A stretch of 16,912 nt of DNA from Phycisphaerae bacterium SM23_33 (GCA_001303665.1 LJUF01000048.1:1-16912), one strand, 5' to 3'; counted from the stretch's first letter, positions 1-7,947 are shown. Numbers and translations are program-made. Notes: a model not told the origin generated them from the letters alone.

Positions 1-642
1 GTCGAGGAGATCTGCGACCTGCTGATTCAGCGTGGCCACGACCTGAACCTGTGGGCCTACGCCCGCGTGGACACCGTCACCGCGCCGCTGCTGGCGAAGC
101 TCAAGCGCGCGGGGTTCAACTGGCTGGCGTATGGCTTCGAGTCGGCCAGCCCGAAGGTCCGTGAAAGCGCGGGCAAGCGCTTCGACGATGGGGCGGCCGA
201 GCGCGCGATCGAGCTGACCCGGCGGGCAGGCATCTACATCATCGCCAACTTCATCTTCGGCCTGCCCGGCGACGACCGCCAGACGATGCAGGCCACGCTG
301 GCCTTCGCCAAGCGGCACAACTTCCAGTTCGTCAACTTCTACTCCGCCATGGCCTACCCGGGCTCCAGGCTGTACGAGCAGGCCGTCGCTGAAGGCCGGC
401 CGCTGCCGGAAAGCTGGCACGGCTACTCCCAGTTCGGCGCCGAGGCCCTGCCGCTGCCGACGCGGGACCTCTCCGCCGCCGAAGTGCTGCGCTTCCGCGA
501 CGAGGCCTTCGTGGATTACTTCAGCGACCCGGACTATCAGCAGAAGATCCGGGCGACGTTCGGCCCGGACGCCCTGGAGCACGTGAGGGAAATGCTCTCG
601 TACAACATGGTGCGGAAGCACGCGCCCGTGGAGACAGCATGA
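1..642 (+). CDS. B12-binding radical SAM protein, C-terminal part (5' end outside window)
   Basis: The frame is open from base 1, so the gene starts upstream and the ATG at 67 is internal. About 213 codons remain. Visible family features are WAYARVDTV, the barrel segment AYGFESASPKVRE, ANFIFGLPGDD and FVNFYSAMAYPGSRLYEQA, followed by a tail with LSAAEVLRFRDEAF. From memory these match cobalamin-dependent radical SAM proteins of the BchE/P-methylase type found in sugar and surface-polysaccharide clusters. The B12-binding domain and the CxxxCxxC [4Fe-4S] motif lie off the left edge, so radical chemistry cannot be verified here. The TGA overlaps the ATG of the next gene (ATGA, 639-642), which implies translational coupling. 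The substrate is unknown; a sugar or sugar-nucleotide methylation or rearrangement is inferred only from the neighbours. Confidence 0.85.
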   Translation, partial: VEEICDLLIQRGHDLNLWAYARVDTVTAPLLAKLKRAGFNWLAYGFESASPKVRESAGKRFDDGAAERAIELTRRAGIYIIANFIFGLPGDDRQTMQATLAFAKRHNFQFVNFYSAMAYPGSRLYEQAVAEGRPLPESWHGYSQFGAEALPLPTRDLSAAEVLRFRDEAFVDYFSDPDYQQKIRATFGPDALEHVREMLSYNMVRKHAPVETA

Positions 643-1832
643 AATACCCTTTCGGCACGTTGACGTTGACGGACGGCGCCAAGCGGCGGATCGGCGAGGC
701 GCTGGCCAGCGGGCGGCTTTCCTCGGGGGAGCTGGTACGACAGTTCGAGCAGCGGTATGCCGCCGTGGTGGGCACGGCCGAGGCGGTGGCGGTCTCCAGC
801 GGCACCGACGCGGTGGCCCTTGCGCTGGCGACGTTGTATGACTTCGGCGCACATCGCGGTGACGAGGTCATCCTGCCGGCCTTGTCGTTCCTGGCCACCG
901 CCAACGCCGTCCTGATGGCCGGGCTGAAGCCCGTCTTCGTGGACATCCGGCGGGAGACCCTCAACATCGACCCCGCCCGCATCGAGCCGGCGGTCACCGG
1001 CCGCACCCGAGCCATCCTGCCGGTCCACCTGATGGGCAAGCCCGCCGACATGGATGCCATCCGCGAGGTTGCCCGCGGCCGCGGCCTGTACGTCATCGAG
1101 GACGCGGCCGAGGCCCACGGCGCGGCGTACAAGGGCACCAGCGCCGGTGCCCTGGGCGACATGGGGGCCTTCAGCCTGTACGTGGCCCACATCATCACCA
1201 CCATCGAAGGCGGCGTCGTCACGACCGATTCGGAAGAGTTCGCCGCCATCCTGCGGTCGTTGCGAGCGGACGGCCGGGCCTGCAACTGCAAACAGTGTGT
1301 CGCCAACATCGGCACCGAGGCCTGCACGAAGCGGTGGGAGGGCGGCACGGACCGGCGGTTCCTCTTCGAGCGGGTGGGCTTCTCGGCCAGGATGAACGAG
1401 CTGGAGGCCGCCGTGGGATTGGGCTCGCTGGAGATGTACGACGAGATCATCGCCCGGCGGCGCGAGAACCTGACGGCCCTGATCCAGCGGGTGGACGCCA
1501 TGGGGCCTTACCTCAGCACCTTCCACGAGGAGCCGCACGAGCGGTTCGGCCCTCACGCGCTGCCGGTCCTGGTGGCCGAACCAGCCCCCTTCAGCCGCGA
1601 CCAACTTGTGCGATATTTGGCCGAGCATCACATTGACACGCGCAGCCTGTTCCAGTCCATGCCGACCCAGTGCCCCGGCTACGCCTTCCTGGGATACAGG
1701 GTGGGCGACTTCCCCGAGGCCGAGTACGTCGGCCGTAGCGGCTTCCATGTGGGCTGCCACCAGGACATCGGGCTGGACCACATAGACTACTTCGCCGAGA
1801 CGCTCCGGCGGTTCCTGAAGGAGCACGCGTGA
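639..1832 (+). CDS. DegT/DnrJ/EryC1-family PLP enzyme with Lys-to-His change and Cys cluster; probable E1/RfbH-like sugar 3-dehydrase
   Basis: 397 aa, normal length for the DegT/DnrJ/StrS family. Family landmarks are SSGTDAVALAL (~53-63), ILPALSFLATANAV (~78-91), VFVDI (~99-103), IEDAAEAHGA (~153-162) and FSARMNELEAAVG (~248-260). Aminotransferases carry the PLP-binding Lys in a segment like FSxxxxKxxTTGEGG. Here the segment reads FSLYVAHIITTIEGG, with His184 in the Lys position. Cys215, 217, 220 and 229 follow (CNCKQC, then TEACTKRW). The same His replacement plus a [2Fe-2S] Cys cluster defines the CDP-4-keto-6-deoxyglucose 3-dehydrases (E1, RfbH, SpnQ) that deoxygenate C3 of nucleotide sugars. 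I therefore favour a 3-dehydrase over an aminotransferase. Cys spacing is not identical to E1 (C-x57-C-x-C-x7-C), so the cluster is inferred. A GGAG lies 5 nt before the ATG. The start overlaps the upstream stop. Confidence 0.88.
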   Translation: MKYPFGTLTLTDGAKRRIGEALASGRLSSGELVRQFEQRYAAVVGTAEAVAVSSGTDAVALALATLYDFGAHRGDEVILPALSFLATANAVLMAGLKPVFVDIRRETLNIDPARIEPAVTGRTRAILPVHLMGKPADMDAIREVARGRGLYVIEDAAEAHGAAYKGTSAGALGDMGAFSLYVAHIITTIEGGVVTTDSEEFAAILRSLRADGRACNCKQCVANIGTEACTKRWEGGTDRRFLFERVGFSARMNELEAAVGLGSLEMYDEIIARRRENLTALIQRVDAMGPYLSTFHEEPHERFGPHALPVLVAEPAPFSRDQLVRYLAEHHIDTRSLFQSMPTQCPGYAFLGYRVGDFPEAEYVGRSGFHVGCHQDIGLDHIDYFAETLRRFLKEHA

Positions 1833-1854
1833 GCGACCCGGCCGCCAAGGACCA

Positions 1855-2595
1855 ATGACCGAGACGGCGGAAAACCCGACTCCCGTGGTGATCCTGGCCG
1901 GCGGGCGGAGCCGGCGGCTGCGGCCGCTGAGCGAGGAGGCTCCCAAGCCGATGCTGCCCATCGGCGGCAAGCCATTTCTGCAGTTGCTGATGGAGCGGCT
2001 GGCGGGCCTCGGCCTTCGCCGGTTCATCCTGGCGGTGTGCTTCCGCTGGGAGGCGATCCGGGACTTCTTCGGCGACGGCTCCGCCTTCGGCTGGTCGGTG
2101 GAGTATTCCGTCGAGCCGCGGCCGCTGGGCACCGGCGGGGCCGTGCTGCATGCCCAGAAGCTGTGGGGCGCCCGGGCCCTGGTCCTCAACGGCGACACTT
2201 ACCTGGCCGGCGATTGGCCGGCCATGCTGGCCGCCCACGAGGCCGCCGCCCTGCCCGTCACCATGGCACTGGTCTGGTCGGAGCGGCCGGAACGGTTCGG
2301 CCTGGTCCTCCTCGAGGCCGGGCGGGTCGTGGAGTTCCTGGAGAAACAGGGCGGCGGCGGGCCGGCCGACTGGGTCAACGGCGGGGCCTACGTGCTGGAG
2401 GCCTCCGCGCTGGCGGATTACCGCCCGGGGCAGGCCTTTTCCCTGGAGCGGGATGTGTTTCCCTCACTCGGCGGGCGGATCGCCGCCTTTCCCTGCCGGG
2501 ACGCGGCCTTCGCCGACATCGGCACCGTGGAATCGCTTGAGGCGTTTCGGCGGTCGCAGGACGGTCCCGACGGGACGGCCCGGCCGCGGACGTGA
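1855..2595 (+). CDS. Sugar-1-phosphate nucleotidyltransferase (NTP_transferase family, HddC/RfbA-like)
   Basis: 246 aa, typical for the compact GT-A-fold nucleotidyltransferases. The N-terminus has the nucleotide-binding loop VVILAGGRSRRLRPLSEEAPKPMLPIGG (positions ~11-38, with Lys31). PLGTGGAV lies at 90-97, the metal-binding LNGDTYL at 111-117 (Asp114), WVNGGAYVLE near 173-182 and FADIGTVESLEAF near 219-231. It should couple NTP and a sugar 1-phosphate to give an NDP-sugar in the cytoplasm. NGDTYL and the short length look most like D-glycero-alpha-D-manno-heptose-1-phosphate guanylyltransferases (HddC), but base and sugar specificity cannot be read from sequence. AAGGA at 1847-1851 sits 3 nt before the ATG, supporting this start. 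The gap to the dehydrase gene is 22 nt, so the product may feed that enzyme. Family call sure, substrate unsure. Confidence 0.9.
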   Translation: MTETAENPTPVVILAGGRSRRLRPLSEEAPKPMLPIGGKPFLQLLMERLAGLGLRRFILAVCFRWEAIRDFFGDGSAFGWSVEYSVEPRPLGTGGAVLHAQKLWGARALVLNGDTYLAGDWPAMLAAHEAAALPVTMALVWSERPERFGLVLLEAGRVVEFLEKQGGGGPADWVNGGAYVLEASALADYRPGQAFSLERDVFPSLGGRIAAFPCRDAAFADIGTVESLEAFRRSQDGPDGTARPRT

Positions 2596-2635
2596 CCGCG
2601 CCGCCAAGCCGGAAAACACAGTGGAGGTGTTTGTC

Positions 2636-3457
2636 GTGTCCAGACTCGAGATCGGCGTTCTGGTGGGCCTGAAAGAGGATTCCGAAGAGGAGATCCGCAA
2701 GGTGAGCGACCTGGGCCTGAAAAGCTGCCAGGTGGTCACCTGGAATCCGGATCTGTACGTGGCGGAGGTCGGGGGCGCCCTCATGGCCGCGGCCGAGCGG
2801 CACGGCGTGACCGTCAGCGCCCTCTGGGCGGGCTACCCCGGGCCCAGGGTGTGGAACTTCACCGAGGGGCCCGGGACCATCGGCCTGGTGCCGCCGCAGT
2901 ACCGCCGGATGCGCGTCGAGGCACTTCAGAAGGCCGCCCGGTTTGCCGGCCGCATCGGGCTGCCCGCCATCACCACCCATGTGGGCTTTATCCCGGAGGA
3001 CCCCAATCACGCTGACTTCGCCGGCACGGTCGAGGCGATGAAGCGCGTCGCTGGCGCCTGCGCCGAGGCCGGCGTGGAGTTCTGGTTCGAGACCGGTCAG
3101 GAGACGCCGGTGACGCTGCTGCGGACCATCGAGGCCGTCGCCGCCGACAACCTCGGCGTCAACCTCGACACGGCCAATCTCATTCTTTACGGCAAGGCCA
3201 ATCCCGTGGACGCACTGGACGTCTTCGGCAGGCACGTCCGCGGCGTCCACGCCAAGGACGGGCTGTACCCGACCGGCGGCACCGAGCTGGGCAAGGAGGT
3301 GCCGCTGGGGCAGGGCAAGGTCAATTTCCCGGCGCTCATTCCCAAACTCAAGTCGCTTGGCTACGCCGGGCCGCTGACGATCGAGCGGGAGATTTCCGGC
3401 CCGCAGCAGTTCCACGACATCAAAGCGGGTGTGGAGTTCCTCCGGCCGCTTTGCTGA
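2636..3457 (+). CDS. Sugar phosphate isomerase/epimerase family protein (AP endonuclease 2/xylose isomerase-like TIM barrel)
   Basis: I place the start at GTG 2636: GGAGG at 2623-2627 lies 8 nt upstream, and the resulting 273-aa protein begins MSRLEIGVLVGL, as expected for the first barrel strand. The frame is open far upstream, but that part runs antiparallel in meaning to the nucleotidyltransferase gene and is not coding. Probable divalent-metal ligands of the family are Glu152 (WFETG), Asp178 (NLDTAN), His205 (VHAKDG) and Glu250 (TIERE). GLPAITTHVGFIPED (~108-122) and YAGPLTIERE are typical. Members isomerise or epimerise keto-sugars, inositols or sugar phosphates in the cytosol. The exact substrate is unknown; the operon suggests an intermediate of sugar-nucleotide synthesis. 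No signal peptide is present. Confidence 0.88.
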   Translation: MSRLEIGVLVGLKEDSEEEIRKVSDLGLKSCQVVTWNPDLYVAEVGGALMAAAERHGVTVSALWAGYPGPRVWNFTEGPGTIGLVPPQYRRMRVEALQKAARFAGRIGLPAITTHVGFIPEDPNHADFAGTVEAMKRVAGACAEAGVEFWFETGQETPVTLLRTIEAVAADNLGVNLDTANLILYGKANPVDALDVFGRHVRGVHAKDGLYPTGGTELGKEVPLGQGKVNFPALIPKLKSLGYAGPLTIEREISGPQQFHDIKAGVEFLRPLC

Positions 3458-3469
3458 GGCGGAATCGGC

Positions 3470-4582
3470 ATGCTCACGATCGGCGTCATCGCGACGTCCC
3501 GAAAACCGCACGAGGGTCGGGTGGCTATTCATCCGGCCCACCTGGGGCTGATCCCGGCCGAGATTCGCGAGCACCTGATCTTTCAGCGCGGCTACGGCCG
3601 CCGGTTCGGCGTGGCGGACGAGCGGATCGCGGCCGGCGGCGGGGGCATGGCCGGGCGCGACGAGATATTCGACCGGGCCGACATCATCCTGCTGCCCAAG
3701 CCAATGCTGGAGGATCTCCAGCGGATGAGGGAAGGCGGCGTGCTGTGGGGCTGGGCGCACTGCGTTCAGAACCCGTTCCTGACCCAGACGGCCATTGACC
3801 GCCGCCTGACGCTGATCGCCTGGGAGTCGATGAACGAATGGGGCCCCGGCGGCGAACGGCAGCGGCACGTGTTCGAGAAAAACAATGAGATTGCCGGCTA
3901 CGCTGCCGTCCTGCACGCGCTGGGTCTGGTCGGCGTGGACGGCCACTACGGCCCGTCGCGGAAAGCCCTCGTGATCCATTTCGGCTGCGTCAGCCGCGGG
4001 GCCGTCCGGGCCCTGCAAGCCCACGGGTTCAATGACATCACGGTCTTCACGCTGACGCCGCCCGACGTGCTGCCGGATCGGGTCACGGGCGTGGAATGCC
4101 GCCGGCTGAGGCGCGGCCAGGACAACCGCGTGATGGTGATCGAGCCGGATGGCGCCGCCCATTCCTTCATCCACGACCTGGCGGCCGCGGACATCATCGT
4201 CAACGGCATGTGGCAGGACACGGACCGGCCGCTGATGTTCCTGAGGGAGGATGAGGTTCGCCGCCTCAAGCCGGGCAGTCTTATCATCGACGTGAGCTGC
4301 GATGCCGGCATGGGATTTCCCTTCTCCGCCCCCACGACGTTCGACCAGCCGGTTCGCGGGGTCGGCCAGGTCAGCTACTACGCGGTGGACCATACGCCTT
4401 CGTATCTGTGGCACAGCGCGTCGTGGGAAATATCAAAGGCCCTGCTGCCGTACCTTCCCGTCGTGATGGCCGGGCCGGAGGAATGGGAGAAAAACCAGAC
4501 CATCAGGCGGGCCATTGAGATACGTGATGGCGTAATCCAGAACCCGAAGATCCTCTCGTTCCAGAGGCGTTCTGCGGGGTAA
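3470..4582 (+). CDS. N5-(carboxyethyl)ornithine synthase-like oxidoreductase (alanine dehydrogenase/PNT superfamily)
   Basis: 370 aa, somewhat longer than the ~313-aa Lactococcus CEO synthase as I recall it. Matching segments are EGRVAIHP near the start, FQRGYGRRFGV (38-48), GWAHCVQN (94-101), LIAWESMNEW (115-124), RHVFEKNNEIAGYAAVLHA (132-150), the nucleotide-binding stretch VIHFGCVSRGAVRAL (168-182), DIIVNGMWQDT (241-251), LIIDVSCD (271-278), YYAVDHTPSYL (303-313) and a C-terminal GVIQNPKILSFQ. CEO synthase reductively condenses pyruvate with the side-chain amine of ornithine using NADPH. Saccharopine and alanine dehydrogenases share the fold, so the amine substrate is uncertain. The dinucleotide loop is degenerate (F-G-C-V-S-R-G instead of G-x-G-x-x-x-G). 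It starts 12 nt after the isomerase stop, clearly in the same operon, and may supply an N-carboxyalkyl amino acid for glycan decoration (inference). Confidence 0.83.
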   Translation: MLTIGVIATSRKPHEGRVAIHPAHLGLIPAEIREHLIFQRGYGRRFGVADERIAAGGGGMAGRDEIFDRADIILLPKPMLEDLQRMREGGVLWGWAHCVQNPFLTQTAIDRRLTLIAWESMNEWGPGGERQRHVFEKNNEIAGYAAVLHALGLVGVDGHYGPSRKALVIHFGCVSRGAVRALQAHGFNDITVFTLTPPDVLPDRVTGVECRRLRRGQDNRVMVIEPDGAAHSFIHDLAAADIIVNGMWQDTDRPLMFLREDEVRRLKPGSLIIDVSCDAGMGFPFSAPTTFDQPVRGVGQVSYYAVDHTPSYLWHSASWEISKALLPYLPVVMAGPEEWEKNQTIRRAIEIRDGVIQNPKILSFQRRSAG

Positions 4583-4722
4583 CCTCATCCCATCTCGGAC
4601 GGCGCGGCGTGAGCGCGGAAGTCCGCGCGGGCCGGCGCGACCGCAGGTGAAGCGGCCTTCTCGGCGGGCCTAGGATTGAGTAGCAGAGCAGTCGAGGTCG
4701 ATCTGGCAGCCCGGTGCGGCAG
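4583..4722. other. Spacer between the sugar operon and the copper ATPase gene, with a GC-rich hairpin
   Basis: There is no convincing ORF in these 140 bases. A perfect inverted repeat GCGCGGA/TCCGCGC (4613-4619 and 4622-4628) could fold as a tight stem shortly after the carboxyethylornithine synthase stop at 4582. No T-run follows, so a terminator function is doubtful. I saw no CopY-type or CueR-type operator. Confidence 0.4.
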
Positions 4723-7116
4723 ATGAACGCGAAGAAAAGCGCCAATCCTGGCGATGGCTGGGAGGCTGGAGATCAAGCTGTGAAAGACCCGGTCTGTGGC
4801 ATGACTGTCCGGCCGGAGGAGAGGGGGCCCCGCGCCGAACATCAGGGCCGGACCTATTACTTTTGCGGCCCGGGCTGCCTGGCGAGGTTCCAGGCCGATC
4901 CCGAACGATACCTGGGCACGCCGCCGGAGGCCGTCGGCCCCAGGCCGGGCCGCCGCGATCGCCGCTCCGGAACTCCAGCCCCGCCCGGCCGGGGCTATTC
5001 CGCCAGCTATACCTGCCCGATGCATCCGGAGGTGGCGCGGCCTGAGCCCGGGGAGTGCCCGATCTGCGGCATGGCCCTGGAGCCGGGGCTGGCGGCGGCC
5101 GAAGAGCAGCCCGCTCCCGAGCTGAGGATGATGGCTCGGCGATTCTGGGTCAGCGCGGCGCTTTCGTTGCCCGTGTTCCTGATCGCCATGTCGCACGTTA
5201 TTCCCGGCCAGCCGCTGCAGCGGCACGTTTCGTCGAGGGCGCTTAGCTGGCTCCAGTTGGTTCTGGCCACGCCGGTGGTGCTGTGGGGCGGCTGGCCCTT
5301 TTTCGTCCGCGGCTGGCGGTCGATACTGAACCGCAGGTTGAACATGTTCAGCCTGATTGCCGCTGGCGTGGGCGTGGCCTACCTGTACAGCCTCGTCGCG
5401 ACGGTGGCCGCCGGGCTGTTTCCGCAGTCTTTCCGGGGCGAGCACGGGGAGGTGGCCGTCTATTTCGAGGCCGCCGCCGTCATCACCACGCTGGTGCTGC
5501 TGGGACAGGTGCTGGAGCTGCGCGCCCGCGGCCGCACCGGCAGCGCGATCAGGGCCTTGCTCGGCCTGGCCCCCAAGGCCGCCCACGTCATCCGGGACGA
5601 CGGTTCCGAGGAAGAAGTCCCGCTGGAGCGGATCCAGGTCAACGATCGGCTACGCGTGCGGCCGGGGGAGAAAGTGCCCGTGGACGGGGTCGTGCTGGAA
5701 GGGCGGAGCTGGGTTGACGAATCAATGGTCACGGGCGAGCCCATCCCGGTGGAGAAGGCCGAAGGCGGCCGCGTCATTGGCGGCACCCTCAACGGCACCG
5801 GCTCGTTCGTCATCCGGGCCGAGCGCGTGGGGGCCGACACCCTGCTGGGCCAGATCGTGCGCATGGTCGGCCAGGCCCAGCGCAGCCGGGCGCCGATCCA
5901 GCGGCTGGCCGACGTCGTCTCCGGCTGGTTCGTGCCGGCCGTGGTGGCGGCCGCCGCCGCGAGCTTCGTGGTATGGGCCGTCTTCGGGCCGCAGCCGGCC
6001 CTGGCCTACGCCATCATCAACGCCGTGGCGGTGCTCATCATCGCCTGTCCGTGTGCCCTCGGGCTGGCCACGCCGATGTCCATCATGGTGGGGACAGGCC
6101 GCGGCGCGCAGGCGGGCGTGCTGATCAAGAATGCCGAGGCCCTGGAGGTCATGGAAAAGGTCGACACGCTGGTGGTGGACAAGACCGGCACGCTGACGGA
6201 AGGCAAGCCCAGGCTGGTGACGGTCGAGCCGGCCGACGGCTTCGATGAACTGCAGCTGCTCCGGCTGGCTGGCAGTCTGGAGCGGGGCTCGGAGCACCCG
6301 CTGGCCGGCGCGATCGTGCAGGCGGCTGCGCAGCGGAACGTGGTTCTGCCGGAGGCCCGTGATTTTGAGTCCCTGACCGGAAGAGGCGTGACCGGTGCCG
6401 TGGCCGGAAGCAGCATCGCCGTGGGCGATCGAAAGCTGCTGGACGAGCTCGGCGTGCAGGCGGGGGCCCTGGCGGAACGTGCCGAAGCCCTCCGCCGGGA
6501 GGGGCAGACCGTGGTGTTCGTCACTGCCGACGGACGACCGGCGGGCCTGCTGGGCGTTGCCGACCCCATCAAGGCCGGCACCCCCGAGGCCATCGGGCAG
6601 CTTCACCGGCAAGGCATTCGCATCGTCATGGTCACCGGTGACAACCGCACGACGGCCGAGGCCGTCGCCCGCACGCTGGGCATCGACGAAGTTCAGGCCG
6701 ACGTGCTGCCCGACCGGAAAAGTGCCGTCGTCAGGCGGCTTCAGGAGGTGGGCCGGCACGTGGCCATGGCCGGCGATGGCATCAACGACGCCCCGGCCCT
6801 GGCCCAGGCCCACGTCGGCATCGCCATGGGCACCGGCACCGACGTCGCCATGGAAAGCGCCGGCGTCACCCTGGTCAAAGGCGACCTGCGGGGGATCGTG
6901 CGGGCGCGGCTGCTCAGCCGGGCGACCATGCGGAACATCCGGCAGAACCTCTTCTTCGCCTTCGTGTACAACTCCGTCGGCGTGCCGCTCGCCGCGGGCG
7001 TACTGTATCCGGCCTTCGGCCTGCTGCTCAGCCCGATGATTGCGGCCGCCGCCATGACCTTCAGCTCGGTCTCCGTCATCACCAACGCCCTCAGGCTGCG
7101 CAAGGTGAAACTCTAA
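4723..7116 (+). CDS. copA: Copper-exporting P1B-type ATPase with YHS and heavy-metal-binding N-terminal domains
   Basis: About 797 aa. Domain order: a YHS domain (~22-66, DPVCGM and YYFCGPGCLARF), a basic linker, a heavy-metal-binding domain (~96-120, YTCPMHPE and CPICGM), then the membrane ATPase core. The core has the actuator TGE (VTGEPIPVEKA), the transmembrane CPC motif at 442-444, the phosphorylation motif DKTGTLTEG (Asp486), the HP motif of the nucleotide domain near 525, TGDN, and GDGINDAPALAQA. The last helices show YNSVG and MTFSSVSV, the Cu(I)/Ag(I) signature of P1B-1 pumps. It should export Cu(I) across the inner membrane using ATP. Start choice is open: ATG 4723 has no clear ribosome site. 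GTG 4780 (protein starting MKDPVCGM) has GGAG 8 nt upstream and is a good alternative. GTG 4714 is also in frame. It appears to stand alone; no regulator is adjacent. Confidence 0.95.
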   Translation: MNAKKSANPGDGWEAGDQAVKDPVCGMTVRPEERGPRAEHQGRTYYFCGPGCLARFQADPERYLGTPPEAVGPRPGRRDRRSGTPAPPGRGYSASYTCPMHPEVARPEPGECPICGMALEPGLAAAEEQPAPELRMMARRFWVSAALSLPVFLIAMSHVIPGQPLQRHVSSRALSWLQLVLATPVVLWGGWPFFVRGWRSILNRRLNMFSLIAAGVGVAYLYSLVATVAAGLFPQSFRGEHGEVAVYFEAAAVITTLVLLGQVLELRARGRTGSAIRALLGLAPKAAHVIRDDGSEEEVPLERIQVNDRLRVRPGEKVPVDGVVLEGRSWVDESMVTGEPIPVEKAEGGRVIGGTLNGTGSFVIRAERVGADTLLGQIVRMVGQAQRSRAPIQRLADVVSGWFVPAVVAAAAASFVVWAVFGPQPALAYAIINAVAVLIIACPCALGLATPMSIMVGTGRGAQAGVLIKNAEALEVMEKVDTLVVDKTGTLTEGKPRLVTVEPADGFDELQLLRLAGSLERGSEHPLAGAIVQAAAQRNVVLPEARDFESLTGRGVTGAVAGSSIAVGDRKLLDELGVQAGALAERAEALRREGQTVVFVTADGRPAGLLGVADPIKAGTPEAIGQLHRQGIRIVMVTGDNRTTAEAVARTLGIDEVQADVLPDRKSAVVRRLQEVGRHVAMAGDGINDAPALAQAHVGIAMGTGTDVAMESAGVTLVKGDLRGIVRARLLSRATMRNIRQNLFFAFVYNSVGVPLAAGVLYPAFGLLLSPMIAAAAMTFSSVSVITNALRLRKVKL

Positions 7117-7208
7117 CGCCGAGGGCCCCTGGGGTCCTTTCCCCCTCCCGCCGGGCCGGAAGCCTGCCACGCCGTGCAGACCGTCCGCGGAAGAGGCCGG
7201 TGGTGTGA

Positions 7209-7735
7209 TACCACGACTTCCTGTACCAGGCGGAAAGCTGGGAGCGACCCCGTCGTGTGGCCGCGAAGATCGAGTGGCACACGGGTGATCTGTTCCCGCG
7301 CGTGGGATTCATCGTGACGAACGTGCGGCGGCCCGGGTGGCGCGTGGTGAAGTTCTACAACGGGCGCGGCACGGCGGAGCAGTGGATTAAAGCAGGTAAG
7401 AATGCAGTAAAGTGGACCCGCCTGAGTTGCCACGCCCCCTCAGGGGTCCCCAAGGGGACTTCTTGGACAACCAGGTCCGCCTGCAATTGCTCGCCTTGGC
7501 ATGCAACCTGGGGAACTTCCTGCGGACGCTGGCGCTGCCGAGGACGGTCGAGCACTGGTCGCTGACGACGCTGCGGGAGAAGCTTGTGAAGATCGGGGCA
7601 AAGGTCATCACTCACGCACCGTACGTGATCTTCCAGATGGCCGAGCTGGCGGTTCCACGGCGGTTGTTCGCGGCGATCCTGGAGCGGATACGGCGGGTGG
7701 CGGCGCTTCGTCCGCGAGCACCCGCGCCATCATGA
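7209..7735 (+). pseudogene. IS1380-family transposase remnant, 5'-truncated and frameshifted
   Basis: Frame 1 begins right after a stop codon at 7206-7208 and reads YHDFLYQAESWERPRRV, then IEWHTGDLFPRVGFIVTN, NGRGTAEQWIKAGKNA and KWTRLSCH, ending near 7433. The match resumes in another frame near 7460 with FLDNQVRLQLLALACNLG, NFLRTLALPRTVEHWSL and FQMAELAVPRRLFA, and stops at 7735. Together this is the C-terminal third of an IS1380-type DDE transposase. AEQWIKAGKNAxKWTRLSC carries the family's typical Glu region. The N-terminal part with the first Asp residues is missing, so the gene is dead. Removing bases 7434-7459 would restore one frame (see findings). No terminal inverted repeats or target duplications could be identified. 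Confidence 0.82.
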
Positions 7736-7904
7736 GCTTCCTCGCCCCGTTCCACGCTTCGGGCAGTCGATTCTCTCGGGACGGGTCTGCGCCGATGGCG
7801 TGTCCGCCATCGATGACTATCCTCCGCACGCCCGGCAGTGCCTGCGAATCGCCATCCGCAGACCCCGAAGGCCGGTCCGCGCGCGGGTGTCGCCGAGGAT
7901 CTCC

Positions 7905-7933
7905 TTGGCGCAAGCCGGGGGGGGCGGTATAAT
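7905..7933 (+). promoter_or_regulatory. Putative sigma-70-type promoter for the DUF362 gene
   Basis: TTGGCG (7905-7910) and a perfect TATAAT (7928-7933) are separated by 17 bases. That gives 4/6 and 6/6 consensus at ideal spacing, unusual in such GC-rich DNA. Transcription would start near 7940, leaving a leader of about 130 nt before ATG 8074. Confidence 0.6.
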
Positions 7934-7947
7934 GCGTGTCAACGCGT

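Noticed and set aside
537..2198. Long minus-strand ORF (553 aa) opposite the DegT and nucleotidyltransferase genes
   Set aside because: It is an antisense shadow of two genes with clear family motifs, is rich in Arg, Pro and Gly, and has no recognisable domain.
2150..2635. Open extension upstream of the isomerase start
   Set aside because: It overlaps the nucleotidyltransferase in another frame and is Pro, Arg and Ser-rich. A ribosome site supports GTG 2636.
2375..4414. Minus-strand ORF of 679 aa opposite the isomerase and carboxyethylornithine synthase genes
   Set aside because: High-GC antisense shadow; the sense strand has metal-ligand and cofactor motifs in the right order.
4613..4628. 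GC hairpin as an intrinsic terminator of the sugar operon
   Set aside because: There is no T-run after it, so I list it only as a hairpin in the spacer.
7119..7145. CCCC/GGGG-rich stretch after the copper ATPase as a terminator
   Set aside because: Pairing is imperfect and no T-tract follows the stem.
5722..7170. Minus-strand ORF (482 aa) opposite the copper ATPase
   Set aside because: His, Gly and Asp-rich mirror of ATPase codons without motifs.
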